Source of the DNA: Botrytis cinerea B05.10
Taxonomy: Eukaryota; Ascomycota; Leotiomycetes; Helotiales; Sclerotiniaceae
Reading direction: 5' to 3'
DNA: 64,000 bases
Assembly (NCBI RefSeq): GCF_000143535.2
Contig: NC_037319.1
Span: 1,240,001-1,304,000 of the forward strand
Shown: positions 35,794-47,867 of the stretch, in pieces
Layout of the letters: each line of letters starts with the position of its first letter
How positions within the stretch are numbered: position 1 is the first letter of the stretch
Notes under the pieces: model-generated
What the model saw: only the letters and a program-made list of their open reading frames with translations
Told to the model about the DNA's origin: nothing
The model's database searches: none
Program-made: the position numbers and the translations under genes

Positions 35794-37737
35794 AAAGGAT
35801 AATCTCTTTACTAAGTATGTACTATGTTCAGTGCCTTTAAAATGTAATTGAGTAGACTGTTAGTATTCTAGTTTTACAATGTATTTGCTACGCTCCCTGC
35901 CCATCTTATAAGCTCCGAATAGCCACCAACACGAAAAGTTACCATCCCCTTCATCCTGCCTAGCACGGAACGAAGAAGGAGCCGCCAGTCACGAGAACCA
36001 CCCACCAAGCCTTGAAAACTCCATGTCAAATTTTACAAGCAATGAGCAGTAGAGCGCTAGTTCCAGTCAATGGAATCTGGAACATGAGTTACAGCGACAT
36101 AGGGTGATGGTGGGATGATGGTATTCTCAGAACGAGTATAATGTAAATCTATTACTTGGGAAAGGGAACATACGACCTTCTACAATTGGTATTTACTACA
36201 AAATAGCTAAGTAGATCTGAAATCCGAATCTCGGATTCTATAAACCAAGCACCCCTCTCTTTGTGATGCTAATCGTCCACCTGTATGTATCTTTACCTCC
36301 TTTTTGTTACACTTTGAACTTTTAAGTTTACATTCATTCTTCCCTCCCTCCATCTACACTTTGCTCTTCTTATACGCCTGTTCTGCTTATACCGTCAATC
36401 TTCTAGTGCACCCACTCCGCTTCTACTCCTACCACCCTCCGCCCTCATCTCTCGCTCCTGCTCTTCCCCTCTCCTAGTCTAGAGAATCCCTTCCAACTTT
36501 CAACTTCCTACCTACCTACCTACCTACCCTACCCTACCCTTCATTTCACTTCACTTCACTTCAACTACAATCATCTCGCAGCGTAACATACCTACAAACC
36601 TACATACCTACATACCTACATACCTACATACCTACATACACAACACATCCACACATCCACGCATTCAACCGCTCACTCAACCACTGAAGCATACTCTAGT
36701 CCAGTCCAGCATTCCTACAATAATCTCATCTATTAATCCACTTCATTTTCTTATGCCCATACATAGTTTCATATCTATCACCCCTCATCCCTCATCTATC
36801 GTCTCAATTTTCGCCGCTTAGCTAACTACCTACGTATTTAGACAAGTCAGTACAATTCTATTGTAATCACTACCCATTCACCTGCCTATCTAGTTGTATG
36901 AACGACTGATACACTAAAATCATGAAGTAGCCACTGTTATATTTCGATATCTCAGTACTTCATTCAAAAGTTTGCATGAATACCTGCCTACCTACCTACC
37001 TAGTAAGTAGTTATCCAAACACTTAAACAAAAAGGACAATCTAGTTGTACGGTGCAAGTGCGTCTTTGGGGGCGTGTATATGGATAGTATCCCATTGTAA
37101 GTGTGACATCAAACATCCAGATTGCAAAAAATCTCCTCGCATTCGAAGTTTGCAGGAAATTACCCCTTGATCAATACATACTTAGCGGTATGCAAAATCT
37201 CTTCTACAACTTCATCTCTCGCAATCTAGAAAGTTTGAGGTCGCGATAATCAATTGATAATGGAGAAGAATTTATGTGGAGTTATGTAACTTTTTTCATT
37301 ACTATCTATACATGACATTTGTCCTAACACCCGTCAAGTATCTTTGCCGGCTGACGCGTTTGAGTCTTCTGCCTCCCCAGTCCCCCCTTCCAACGAGTAG
37401 TCGGGGATGTCTTTATCCGAAAGACATCATAACGTGTTTGAACCGTTCCTTTGATTCTCACATCGTTTGGATGCATGATTTGGCTTGGATTTGGAATCGG
37501 ATTAGGACCGTGAAGGGTATTTGTTCACTTCGTCTGGCCTCTCGATAGTTTGAGATTCGAATCTGTATATGTACAGTGTTGTGTTCCGCTGGGGAAAATA
37601 TGACGTGATGTTTCTTTTCCCAGAAAAGAATATCTACAGACTTCTCCATCATGGGAATAAACTTCCTATACAATGATTATGTAACAAGTACGACGAAATG
37701 TATGTTGGTGCACCTCTTATATCAGTGAAAGTGTTTC
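35794..37737. other. repeat-rich intergenic region
   Basis: 1.9 kb upstream of the ASCH-like gene and downstream of the ankyrin gene. From 36300 the + strand is strongly pyrimidine-rich, with CTAC, CCCTA, TTCAC and CTACATAC tandem repeats. It looks like a leader or promoter of a rightward transcript, but no open frame follows, so a non-coding RNA is conceivable. No gene is called. Confidence 0.55.
36508..36640. repeat. cluster of CTAC, CCCTA, TTCAC and CTACATAC repeats
   Basis: Successive short tandem arrays: CTAC units (36508-36527), CCCTA units (36527-36540), TTCAC units (36546-36562) and 8-bp CTACATAC units (about 36600-36640). All lie on the same strand and are nearly G-free over more than 100 bases. 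Confidence 0.85.
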
Positions 37738-40700
37738 TCAATCCAATATATCTACTTCGTGCATTACGGTTCCGTTAGAAAGAGGAAACGTTCCGTTTGA
37801 AAGATCGGTGTTTTGGCTTATGTTGATTGGGCCCGAAATAGATTCTTGAATCAGACCATCTTCGTTGAGCGATCTAGATCGATCGGAGTGTGGTGGGGTG
37901 ATACCATCATGTTCATCACGTTCGCGCTGTTCCCAAAGCATTTGCGTTCTGGCCAAAGCCAATGCAAGCAATTCCTTCTCGTTCGAATTTTCTCGTCTTG
38001 ATACTTTGGGTTCTGGGAAAGGTTTCGTGCTTGTTTTGGTTTCGATTTTCGTAGGCGTGACCAAATTTCCACGGATGTAGATTTGGGGCTCAGGCCAGAA
38101 TGGTTGGCTTGGATCATGGTCTGAGTCTTGCTCATATCTGTTGACCGGAGTGGCACCTAATGGAACAAGTTCTTGGTATTCGATGGCTATTTGACTATCT
38201 CGTAGGTGAGGAAAATTAGGTACGACAAACATGAACTCCGATACCTACAATGATGTGAGCAAGCTAATCATTTTCAAAAGTGCAAGACACGTACCTTTAT
38301 GAAGAAAAGATCGAGCCCAAGAAACAGCGGCTTAGCGTCTGCTGCCAGATGCGCACGTTCATCCGAGGGAACGAGTATATTTGGCTTGAAAGGATCACGA
38401 GAATATTTTGCGTGCGCAAGGGGCCATATAGCTTCCTTGGCATCCATATCTAACGGAATACGTTCCCACGCCGTATCTATCACAACAAGTCAATACAGTT
38501 TCTTTTCTAGTTCACTACCCTGTACTCACATCTTGATAATTCGAGGTCTTTCTCTCCCAGCAATAACGCAACGTCAGTGTTGAGCATCCATTGCTCTCGA
38601 GCACTGGGGCTGCCTATTGCTTCTGGTCTGATAGTATCATATCGATATCCTTGTATGATTCGAAATTTGGACAAAGAAGCAATTTTGAGTGTCTCAGCTT
38701 GTGGGAGTTGATCAAACACTCGAAGTAGAAGTGGAAGTTTCGATAATCTTTGTTCTTCCTTTTCTCGCGCCTGTCTCGCTTTCTCAGACCGTTCTCGCTC
38801 TTGCGCAGCGGCCCGGTTTTGTTCCAATTTCTCCCGCTCTATCCTTTTCTGGTCGTCGTATATTCGCCTTTGTTCTGCTTTGTCGCGTTCTTCCTGGGCA
38901 TGTCGTGATTTTCTTTCCTCCTCTTCCTGTGCTCGCTTAGCAGCTTCCTCGATGGCTAGTTTCTCCTGGGCCTCTTCGGCTTCTTGAGCTTCTTTTGCCT
39001 CCTTTGCTTCTCTCTCCCGGACTTCTCTCTCCTTTGCTTCCTTCTCCTTCGCTTCCCTTGCTTCCTCCTCTTTTGCTTCCTTCTCTTTCGCTTCTCGAGC
39101 TTCCTCCACTGCTTTTGCTTCACGAGCCTCTTTGACCTCTTTAGCCTGCTGTTTGGCTTCTCGAGCTTCCCGAGCCAATTTTGCCTGCCTCTTGCGTTCT
39201 ACATCAACCGGGTTCAAGAGCTCAGGCTTTTTGGCTGCTTGGATTTCCTCGTTCTCTTTGTTGAAACATGTCTCATTTTCCCCAGTCAGTTTGGACGAAA
39301 ATCTTGATGTGTTCTCCTTGGTAGTTTTTAGGGTTGATTTGTCTTGAGAAGTTGTATCAAGATTGGGTGCTGGGTGGTCAGTACACGAGTTCGATGTGTT
39401 TTGATCTGTGATAATATGCTTTGAAAGTCCTTCTACTTTCTGGCGCTTAGATGGAGCACCATCAGTCTCCGTGGCAACTATTGTATCAAGGGTACCTGTG
39501 CGAGGTGGCGTTGTGCTCTGGCGTTGTCGTTTTATCGGACTCTTATCATTACGAATAGAAGCTAGTCGGTCTTTAGAGATGTCTCGTTTTGTGCCTTTAG
39601 TCTTGTCATGCTTTTCGCTCTTATCTGAAGCCATCTCGACGATGGAAGGTTTAGAGACCTGGTCTTCATTGGCAAGTTCGGTTGTTTGCGCAACAATTGT
39701 GGTTTTCTGTTTGCCATCTTTTCTTTTCGACTCTTCTACTTGGTCTCGATCTTGAACAGATATGGAAGAAACATTTGATGCAATACTTCCACGCCCTTGT
39801 CTATCCCGTTCCCCTCTTAAGTCCTTACCAGAGACAAGCTTACGTCGTGGTTTCGGAGGCTCGTTTTCAGAAGACATAGCCGCAGCATCAGCTTCTGTAA
39901 CCTTGGGAGCTTGCAATTTTTTCTTAGGGGGGCCTAAAGGAGTGCTTTCCGTGTCTGAAGTTGGATGCGAAGCGTTGCTTTCCTCTTTTCTTGGACGCCC
40001 TGGGCCTCTTCTTGCTTGGCTGTGTGTGACTAGGCTCGGATGAAGGGAGTCGCTGCTCGCACGACGTGTCAATTCTACTTCTAAACTCCTCATCGATTTG
40101 GAAGGACTCCTCTTCCGCGACGGCGAAGATCGATCACGGGTAGTCCTTACTGGCCTTCTGGAATCGCGGCCGCGATCAGAGTCTCGATGAAGTTTGGGGG
40201 AGCGAGATTTGGAGGGCGAAGATTTGACTGGCTTCGAATATGTATTGAAAGCATCTCTGAGTGTTTCAACGACTGACTCATAGTTGGAACTGCCCCTCTC
40301 TCTCTCCTGCGCATGTTCATAGTAAGTCTTGTTGTTCAATCGCCTGGTCGGGTCGAAGTCTCCTGAAAGCAGGCACTTAATCACGTCGATATGACCTTTA
40401 TGAATAGCACAAAGCATTGGTGTGGACCATCGAAATTCTACACCTCTCAAAGGCTCGGGATCGCAATCATAATTACCCAGGCCGAGTAGCAGGTCGACAG
40501 CGAATTTGTCGCCAGCTTTTGCCGCGATCAGAAGAGATGTTGGGTCCTTTCCCTTCTTTTGATTGACGTCTAGCCAATTATAGATGTTTGGGTGATCGCC
40601 GTTTCGACATGCTTCCCGAAGCATTTCAGCATTATTATGATCTCGATATAAATCTCGATGTGTAGTTCTATACGATCGTGCTCGTAGGCCGTTCGATATA

Positions 40701-42247
40701 CCAGGATGCTCCGAGGTAGGGCTATGATGAGGACTATTTCTTGAGTAAGGTTCATGATCTGCATTTTCTCCCGGCGTTTGTTCGCTCAAGACAGTATCTT
40801 CATGGTGCTTAGACTTGGCATCTTCAATAAGCTGCTGCATCTCTTTCCTCGTTCTCCTGGTATTTTCCTCGTCCTCAGGAACACTAACATAAGCTGCTGC
40901 TAGATCACTAGGCTCGTCGCCTCCAGCCTTCTTTGCCTTACGTGGATCAGCACCATACTCTAGAAGGAGTCTCACAACTTCAACATGGCCGTTGTCAATG
41001 GCATCATGAAGTGGAGTGTCGCCAAGGTCATTGACTACATCAACATTGCAATCTTTGCTCAAAAGGAATTCGACAATTTTGTCATAGCCTACAAGACTTG
41101 CACCGTGCAGTGGCGTATTTAAGGCATTATCTGCTTGATTCAGGTCTTCAGGGTGCTTGTTGAATTCTTCCATCACTCCAGCGAGATTATTCTTGCGAAC
41201 AAATTGAAATAACATGGTTGCGCCAGAACTATCCAGGTGTTTTTTCTTTTTCTGGGGGACAGTGACTGGCGTGGCAAGATCTCTGATGGTAGAAGCTGTG
41301 CGTTGCCGCGGCCGAGAGCTACGAGGGTGTGAGCGTCCGCTAGCAGAAGAGTCATCGGATTGGTACTCGGTGGATAGAAGAGGAGGCGGTATTCGTCCTT
41401 TACGGTGGCCTGAACTGTGGATCGACTTCGAGGGATACTGAGTAGAGTGGCCGCGTTTGTGAGAGCGTCCGTGGTGGGGAGACTCCGATCGTTCCTTCCT
41501 GACACCTAAAGCATTCTCCATGTTGATACTCAGCGAGGGTATGTTTCCTTTCCTTTGCATATTATTCAAGGCAGAATTTCGAAGTCGCTCTAATTTCCGT
41601 TCTTCGTGGTCGACATGGTCTTCGTCTGAGTCCGATGGGTTTAGCTTATTCCGCGGGAAAGCTCTTTCAACGGGTGTAGCCTTATCGACGCTACCTAAAT
41701 TCGATAATGGTGGCGAAGATGATTCCTCGGATCTCAATTCTGGCACGGTAGATTTTGGAAGAGATGAATGCCGTTTGTTTTGTAGGTTGGATAACCTCCC
41801 ATTATCAGGCTGAGATTTACTTGACTCGGAAGGATCGATTTTCAGACGCTTGCGCCTTCCTAGGTGATTTTCGGTTTGAGAAAGTGCTTCCAGTGATAAA
41901 GTTTCGCGTTTCCTAGACTCAGACGGCTTTCGAATATCTTCCTCGTCACTATTGTCTTCATGTTTGATCGATTTTCGAGTTTTCGAGGGTGAGTGGCCAT
42001 TTTTACCTTCCAGGACGATTGTTTCTGCTTCTGAATCACTCTTCACATCAGTATCCTCAGGGGGTGCATCGGGCATCTCCACGTCCTTCGAAGCCTCGGA
42101 ATCAGTCACAGTCTCTTGTCTTCCGGAAAGCGTCGGGCTTTTGATGATATTCGTGGCGTTGCTGACTTTGTCTTTTCGATCGATAAGGCTGGTGGTCGAG
42201 TCACCATGTTTTGTAGCCGTTGCTCCCTCATGATTGTGAGTGCCCAT
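37738..42247 (-). CDS. large ankyrin-repeat protein, Hos4-like
   Basis: Three exons on the minus strand: 38530-42247, 38295-38476 and 37738-38244 (1468 residues), joined as LELSRYTAWERIPLD and LFFIKVSEFMFVVPNF. Ankyrin repeats sit near residues 360-440 (NTPLHGASLVGYDKIVEFLL, DTPLHDAIDNGHVEVVRLLL) and more weakly near 570-645. The N-terminal third is disordered with many Ser/Asp/Glu and Arg/Lys patches. A long charged helix rich in EAKE/REAK units covers about 1010-1170. The layout recalls yeast Hos4, the ankyrin subunit of the Set3 histone deacetylase complex; that link is inferred. The start is uncertain: the frame stays open from 42247 up to a plausible acceptor (TATCAG) near 42370, so a further 5' exon may add about 40 residues including RKPFTIKVST. 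Confidence 0.75.
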
Positions 42248-43325
42248 AACATCTAGGCTATGTGTCGCTGTATCCTGCGGATCATCCTGGCTTATATTAT
42301 GAGTAGACACTTTGATCGTGAATGGTTTTCGGGACAAGGAGGAGCATCCGAGTCCTTCAAACTGATAGATGTATTAGTGAGATGCGCCGGTCAAATTGGG
42401 TTGTTGAAGTCAGAATCTCGAATGGCGGACGGATTATATCATTAAATTCGTAGTGTACTCGTGGATCGTGAAAATCTTGAATGGGAAGTGAGTGGGAAAG
42501 TATGTATCCGGATATGTGTAAATTTTGAGGATTGGTTGAAGAAGAATTGTACCCAAGGAGCTAAGTAGTATTTGGGAGTGGTTTTGTTAAATGGGAGGAA
42601 TCGAGTTACCCAGATGGAATTGAATTACTTCCACTTACGCTTAGTCAGGAGAAACGCTAGACTGTGCGGAATACGGAAGCCCCCTCGGACACTACGCACA
42701 AAATACTGAATAAGGAACTTTCATGAACGAGCTTATCCTGTCTGATCCTGTCTCTTCTGTCTCTTCTGTCTATTGTCTGTCTATCGTGTCTGTCATAGGA
42801 CAATACGCATTGTCCTAAATTGTCCCATGACAGCAGGACAACAATAGAACGAGATTCGAGGCAAAACACAGCAAAACAAAGCAAAGCAAAACAAAATACA
42901 CAGGTGGCCATACTCGATTCATGAATGCCTGCCTGCCTAGGTTTGGATGTAGTATCGTACATACATCCATACATTCGTACATCCCCAGCCATACGCTTGA
43001 CACTTGTTCCTCAAATCCCCTTTTTCATGCTTGAGGGACTGGGTAGGTAGATAACTCATCATACCCACCGCTTCTACTCGCATCTCACATCCAGAATCAT
43101 ATGATACAGTACGGTCGATGAGAACAAGAGGAATGGGACTGGATACGACGAAGCTTACAGAACAACGATATTTTCAACAAATCTGCCGGTGCGGAGTGTC
43201 GTAATCTATTTATATCATACAGGATTTCGCCACAGAAGTTCTTTTCGCTTCAGATACATGAACGTAGACGTGAACGTAGGCGTGAACTTAGATTGCTAGT
43301 AAAGAAGTCTAACTGAAGCAGAAAT

Positions 43326-43369
43326 GAGGTCTAATTGAGGTCTAATTGAGGTCTAATTGAGGTCTAATT
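43326..43369. repeat. four exact copies of an 11-bp repeat
   Basis: Unit GAGGTCTAATT occurs four times head to tail without a mismatch, upstream of both neighbouring genes. The exactness suggests recent expansion. Confidence 0.95.
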
Positions 43370-44028
43370 CGAACCACAATGTCATCGTAATCTAATCTTC
43401 ATAGTGCAGTCTCGCGACAGTGCCATGGACGGAAGACTAACAACTAAACTTTGCAAAAGTCGAATTTCCACAGCCATTATCCAACCAAACAAAGGAGTAC
43501 AACGCATCAAATGACCTACTTTTCTTTTTTTCTTAGCTTGTATCAGATCATCCCGAGGTCCTACCTAAACTCTTTCCAGAGAGTCCACCAATGGTCCTAA
43601 CTCCTAACAAGTTCTAACGAACATTCTTTAAAACTCAAAGTGCTTGTATGGATATCACTTAGCGAGCCTAGAGCCAAGGTGGCACATAGATAGGAACTTG
43701 GAAGTGAGCGATAAAATCTTCGAGGGGTGGGAAGGTCAGAACGTCTACCGTACCGTATTCGCCTTTACGTACTTTATCTACCTTGGCAAGTTGGCTCCTT
43801 GGCCCCTTATTCTTATGCTAGTGCTTTATTAGTGCTTTATCATTGCTTTGCATTCTGCCAGTTAAAAATCCTCGTCTCAATGGCCCTCTTTTTCCACGAC
43901 AATCTAGACTTGACTTCCACGGCACGTGATCGATTGATGATCCAAAAAGAACAACACGTGAAGATAGCCTATCTGTCTATCGTATCTCCCGTCATCGAGA
44001 AGGAACGTTTGTACATATTGTTCTTTCA

Positions 44029-44056
44029 CCCCTCCCCTCCCCTCCCCTCCCCTCCT
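44029..44056. repeat. (CCCCT)n repeat
   Basis: About five tandem CCCCT units passing into CTCCT, in the pyrimidine-rich leader about 110 bases before the AlkB start codon. Confidence 0.85.
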
Positions 44057-44166
44057 CTCCTCTATCAATTCTCTATCGACTCGTCTCTTCACCAGATCTT
44101 TACCCCTTCAAATTTCACACATATTCCCACATTTTTGCGCTTATCAAAGATACCTAGCCATCCAAC

Positions 44167-44974
44167 ATGGACATCCCACAACTAGCCTTGCCAACATCTC
44201 TGGATCAAGCTCAAATCAAGACTCTCCCTTCAAAGGCTTTTTATATTCCTAATTTTCTTACGGGAGAGGAAGAACAAATATTATTGCAGAAAGTGAGTCG
44301 ATTCCAAGCCCATTCGAGATTTGGTATTTGACATTTGATTCCCGCAGATTGCCACAGCCCCCAAACCACGTTGGAAGCATTTAACTCATCGTCGTCTTCA
44401 GACTTGGCCTTCTGATTTGACTAAGAATACTCTATTGGATGCGCCTCTGCCTAAATGGCTAACAGATCCCGTTGTCTCTCGACTCCTTTCCTTACCTGTC
44501 TCGCAAGAAATCGGAACAAGTCACATTTTCAGCGACAGCCCCCATGGACGTCCAAATCATGTTCTAATCAATGAATATCTGCCAAACCAAGGAATCATGC
44601 CACACAAGGATGGATCCGCCTATCATCCAGTCGTCTGCACTGTAAGCTTAGGCTCAAGCTTATGCTTGAATATATATGGAGACAAAGATGATGGAACAAG
44701 AGAAGAGCAGCCAAGGTGGAGAATTTTCCAGGAACCAAGGAGTTTGTTGATCACAACAGATGAACTATATACAGATTACTATCATGGAATATCCGAGACC
44801 GAAGCAGAAATTAACCTAAATTCTACAACAGTCGCAAATTGGGATCTTTTACGGTCTAAAGATGAAATTCTTGATGGTAGATATGAAAGACAGGAGCGAA
44901 CCAGCCTTACGTATCGGGACGTACTCAAGGTATCGAAACTAGGTTCAAAGTTAGGGTTGTTTGGCAAACGCTGA
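44167..44974 (+). CDS. AlkB-family 2-oxoglutarate/Fe(II) dioxygenase, ALKBH6-like
   Basis: Two exons: 44167-44292 and 44348-44974 (250 residues), joined as ILLQKIATAPKPRWKH. The fold landmarks are visible: FYIPNFL near the N-terminus, NHVLINEYLPNQGIMPHKDG carrying the iron-binding HxD, the distal His in YTDYYHGI, and RTSLTYR with the two Arg that bind 2-oxoglutarate. The NEYLPNQGIMPHxDGxAYHP pattern is that of the ALKBH6 branch. Members hydroxylate or demethylate nucleic acids or proteins; the substrate of this branch is not well established. The catalytic set is complete, so it is probably active. The gene is tail-to-tail with the polyprenol reductase gene, with only 80 bases between stops. 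Confidence 0.9.
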
Positions 44975-45054
44975 GAGACCTAATCTTATAATAATATGAT
45001 ATCGATCTCCATTTCTACTTTCAACTATCTACACCAAACCCTGAGGAGAACATT

Positions 45055-46041
45055 TCAGTATAAATATGGTATCATTCTCCATCTGCTCTTTACACTATCT
45101 GCCCCAAACTTTGTGGCATACCATTTCCTTGTTGAATCTGCAGTCACACCAAGGTTTGATATTACAAAGCACAACCCTGCCAATATGGTTCTGTTCAGGA
45201 ACTGTCCCTGGGGCGCGGCTGCAATGGCAATTGCAATATACAGCAAGCATTCGCTAGTGTAATGAGGACAAACGACGTGGCGAAAGAAAGGGTTCGAGGG
45301 AAGAGTATACTTCTTCAAGCTTGCCAAGTGCTTGTGGCAGTTGTGCTGACAGACAGATGCAATCACAAATAGAGGTACTGCCACACAAGTCTTCAAAGAA
45401 GGCTTTGAGATGTCTATCAAACCTAGTGGATTGGTGGTCGCATCAATTATGGCTTAGGTAGTTAGTCATCAATGAAAAGAACTACAAGATTACAATTCAT
45501 ATCACTCACCAATACCTTCAATCCAGACCGAAATTCCCATGAACAAATAATACGCAATTCCAATGGCCCAAAGCCCAACCCACATCTTTGACTGAGAAGG
45601 TTTGGTGAGCGTAAAGCTCTCGTACAATCTCCGGCTACCCTGCAAAGCCATGAGTGTCCATGACAAAGTCAACTGATTAACTGTCATTGAGTTTGTCGCA
45701 TCTTGTTGAGAGTAAGAGGCAAGCAATCTGAAAGCAGGTCCACGTGTGATGATTTGAAACGCCCAGAAAATGGAAGACGCCACGGAGGCGATATAATAGT
45801 GAGTGAACCAAGCATGGGGAACCTTTAGAGAGCCAATGTACTCGAACACACTCGTAGTCTTGCTCTGGGAAGATGTGCTTTTTTCTGGATCTGGCGTGAA
45901 CCCCCGACTGCCATAGTTCATGACATGCTGTCGGAACGAAGGTATCAAGATTCCACCTAAATCAACTGTGGTCCCTAAAATGAAGAATGCTGCACAGATA
46001 TTTTGGGGATCCATAATCCTTGTGATGAATTGCAATAACAT
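45055..46041 (-). CDS. dfg10: polyprenol reductase, Dfg10/SRD5A3 type
   Basis: Two exons on the minus strand: 45510-46041 and 45055-45422 (299 residues). It is a hydrophobic protein with about six membrane segments. The hallmarks of the steroid 5-alpha-reductase C-terminal domain are present: SVCQHNCHKHLASLKKYTLP (Dfg10-type QHxCHxxLASLKKY), then HYTSECLLYIAIAI, and the closing KWYATKFG with SRWRMIPYLY. In yeast, Dfg10 reduces polyprenol to dolichol in the ER, supplying the carrier for N-glycosylation. The acceptor of the single intron is ambiguous: an AG nine bases further downstream also keeps the frame and would shorten the protein by three residues. The N-terminal part diverges from yeast but fits filamentous homologues in style. 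Confidence 0.85.
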
Positions 46042-46334
46042 GATTTTCTGGCAAGACCTTCAAGAATCCCCGGTGAGCGAGTGGCACATCAGCTGAAATG
46101 GAGACCTTGCCGATTGGGGAAACTGAAGAATATTTGTGCCTGAGGTTCAAACTATGCGATCATAGAAATAATTTTTGATGCAGAACCCCACAATGAAATT
46201 CACATCATCTTCAATTCCAAAATTTAAGATCCAGCTTGAGGGAAATCGCAATACATTCTTTCCACCAAAAAACCCCCCCAACAATAACCGTTTTTAGATA
46301 AGATATCTGGATCTGACCAGAGAAATCCGCAATC
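46042..46334. promoter_or_regulatory. divergent promoter region of dfg10-like and drg1 genes
   Basis: 293 bases between two divergent start codons, so both promoters must be contained here. Nothing distinctive is seen apart from a short C-run near 46275. Confidence 0.5.
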
Positions 46335-47867
46335 ATGTCGACCACCGCTGATAAGGTATACTCCTTCGTCCGCGACCTCTTGTTCCCAATGCTAATACCC
46401 CTCCACAGATCAAACAAATTGAGGATGAGGTATACTCCCAGGACCTAATCAATTCGCCGTCGATAGATCCTAACGAAATAATAGATGTCCAAAACCCAAA
46501 AGAACAAGGCGACAAGTTTCCATCTTGGTCAACTTAAAGCAAAGCTCGCTAAACTCAAGAGAGAGTTGTTGACCCCTACGTCAAGTGGTGGAGGAGCAGG
46601 TGTAGGGTTCGATGTAGCCCGTACAGGTGTCGCCAGTGTTGGATTTATAGGATTTCCATCGGTGGGAAAGAGTACATTGATGAGCAAACTTACCGGACAA
46701 CATTCAGAGGCTGCCGCATACGAATTCACAACCTTAACGACAGTACCCGGTCAAATTTTATACAATGGAGCAAAGATTCAAATTCTGGATCTTCCGGGTA
46801 TTATTCAAGGAGCCAAGGACGGAAAGGGTAGAGGTCGACAAGTCATTGCAGTTGCCAAGACATGCCATTTGATCTTCATTGTATTGGATGTCAATAAACC
46901 CTTGACGGATAAGAAGATCATTGAAGATGAATTGGAAGGATTTGGAATTCGAATCAACAAGTCGCCACCAAATATCGTGTTCAAGAAGAAGGACAAGGGC
47001 GGAATCAATATCACTAATACTGTCCCAATGACGCATATCGATCACGATGAGATTAAGGCTGTCATGAACGAGTACAAAATTTCATCCGCAGATATCGCCA
47101 TTCGTTGTGACGCCACTATCGACGATCTGATAGACGTGCTAGAGGCCAAGGGACGAAGTTATATTCCTGTCATTTATGCATTGAACAAAATCGATGCTAT
47201 TTCGATAGAGGAACTTGATTTGCTTTACAGAATTCCCAACGCATGTCCTATCTCTTCTGAGCATGGGTGGAACGTTGATGAACTGTTAGAACAGATGTAA
47301 GTTTATGATTTGAGGGTTTTTATATGAGCTTTTCCCCTGGGATACTTTCGATAATCCTATCGAGTGGCGCGGCGTTCTAGGTCTATAATCGACTTGCTCA
47401 AGAGAAGATGCAAGGCGTTCACCAGAAGCCAGCAGATTTCTGTGGTTGCAAAAAAATTGCCTAACAACTTGATACTAACTCTTGAACAGGTGGGAGAAAT
47501 TAAACCTTGTCAGAGTTTATACAAAGCCCAAAGGAAAGTTGCCTGATTACACAGCACCGGTAGTGTTACGTTCCACCAGGTGCACAGTTGAAGATTTTGT
47601 AAGTGGCTATTTTCATGATTCCGAGAATCGTGTAGCACAGCATCAAGTGACTAACGTTGATCAAAGTGTAACGCTATCCATAAAACTATTGTGGACGATT
47701 TCCGCGTGGCTATTGTTTATGGAAAATCAGTCAAGCATCAACCTCAACGTGTAGGTCTCAGTCACGAATTAGCAGATGAAGATATCAGTAAGTTTTCACA
47801 TATCGATGAGACAGTTGTCATGAAACTTGGGCTAATCCATCATTCAGTTACTATTGTCAAACGATAA
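46335..47867 (+). CDS. rbg1: Drg1/Rbg1 translation-associated GTPase
   Basis: Six exons: 46335-46355, 46409-46429, 46485-47296, 47490-47598, 47667-47787 and 47848-47867 (367 residues, the usual length for DRG1). The first two exons are only 21 nt each and rebuild MSTTADKIKQIEDEMSKTQ. GTPase motifs are intact: [10 protein letters not shown] (P-loop), [16 protein letters not shown] (G3 and following) and NKID (G4). The C-terminal TGS domain is rebuilt across three exons ([40 protein letters not shown]). DRG1/Rbg1 binds ribosomes together with a Dfrp1/Tma46-type partner and helps relieve stalled translation. Assignment is firm and every splice is supported by conserved protein sequence. Confidence 0.96.

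Larger units (their letters stand above)
42248..44166. other. intergenic between divergent ankyrin and AlkB genes
   Basis: About 1.9 kb holding both promoters. It contains an 11-bp tandem repeat at 43326-43369 and CCCCT repeats just before the AlkB gene. The leftmost 120 bases may still be coding for the ankyrin gene. No other gene is seen. Confidence 0.5.

Noticed and set aside
36527..36540. CCCTA units as possible telomere-like repeat
   Set aside because: The unit is CCCTA, not the fungal telomeric CCCTAA, and only about three copies occur among other simple repeats.
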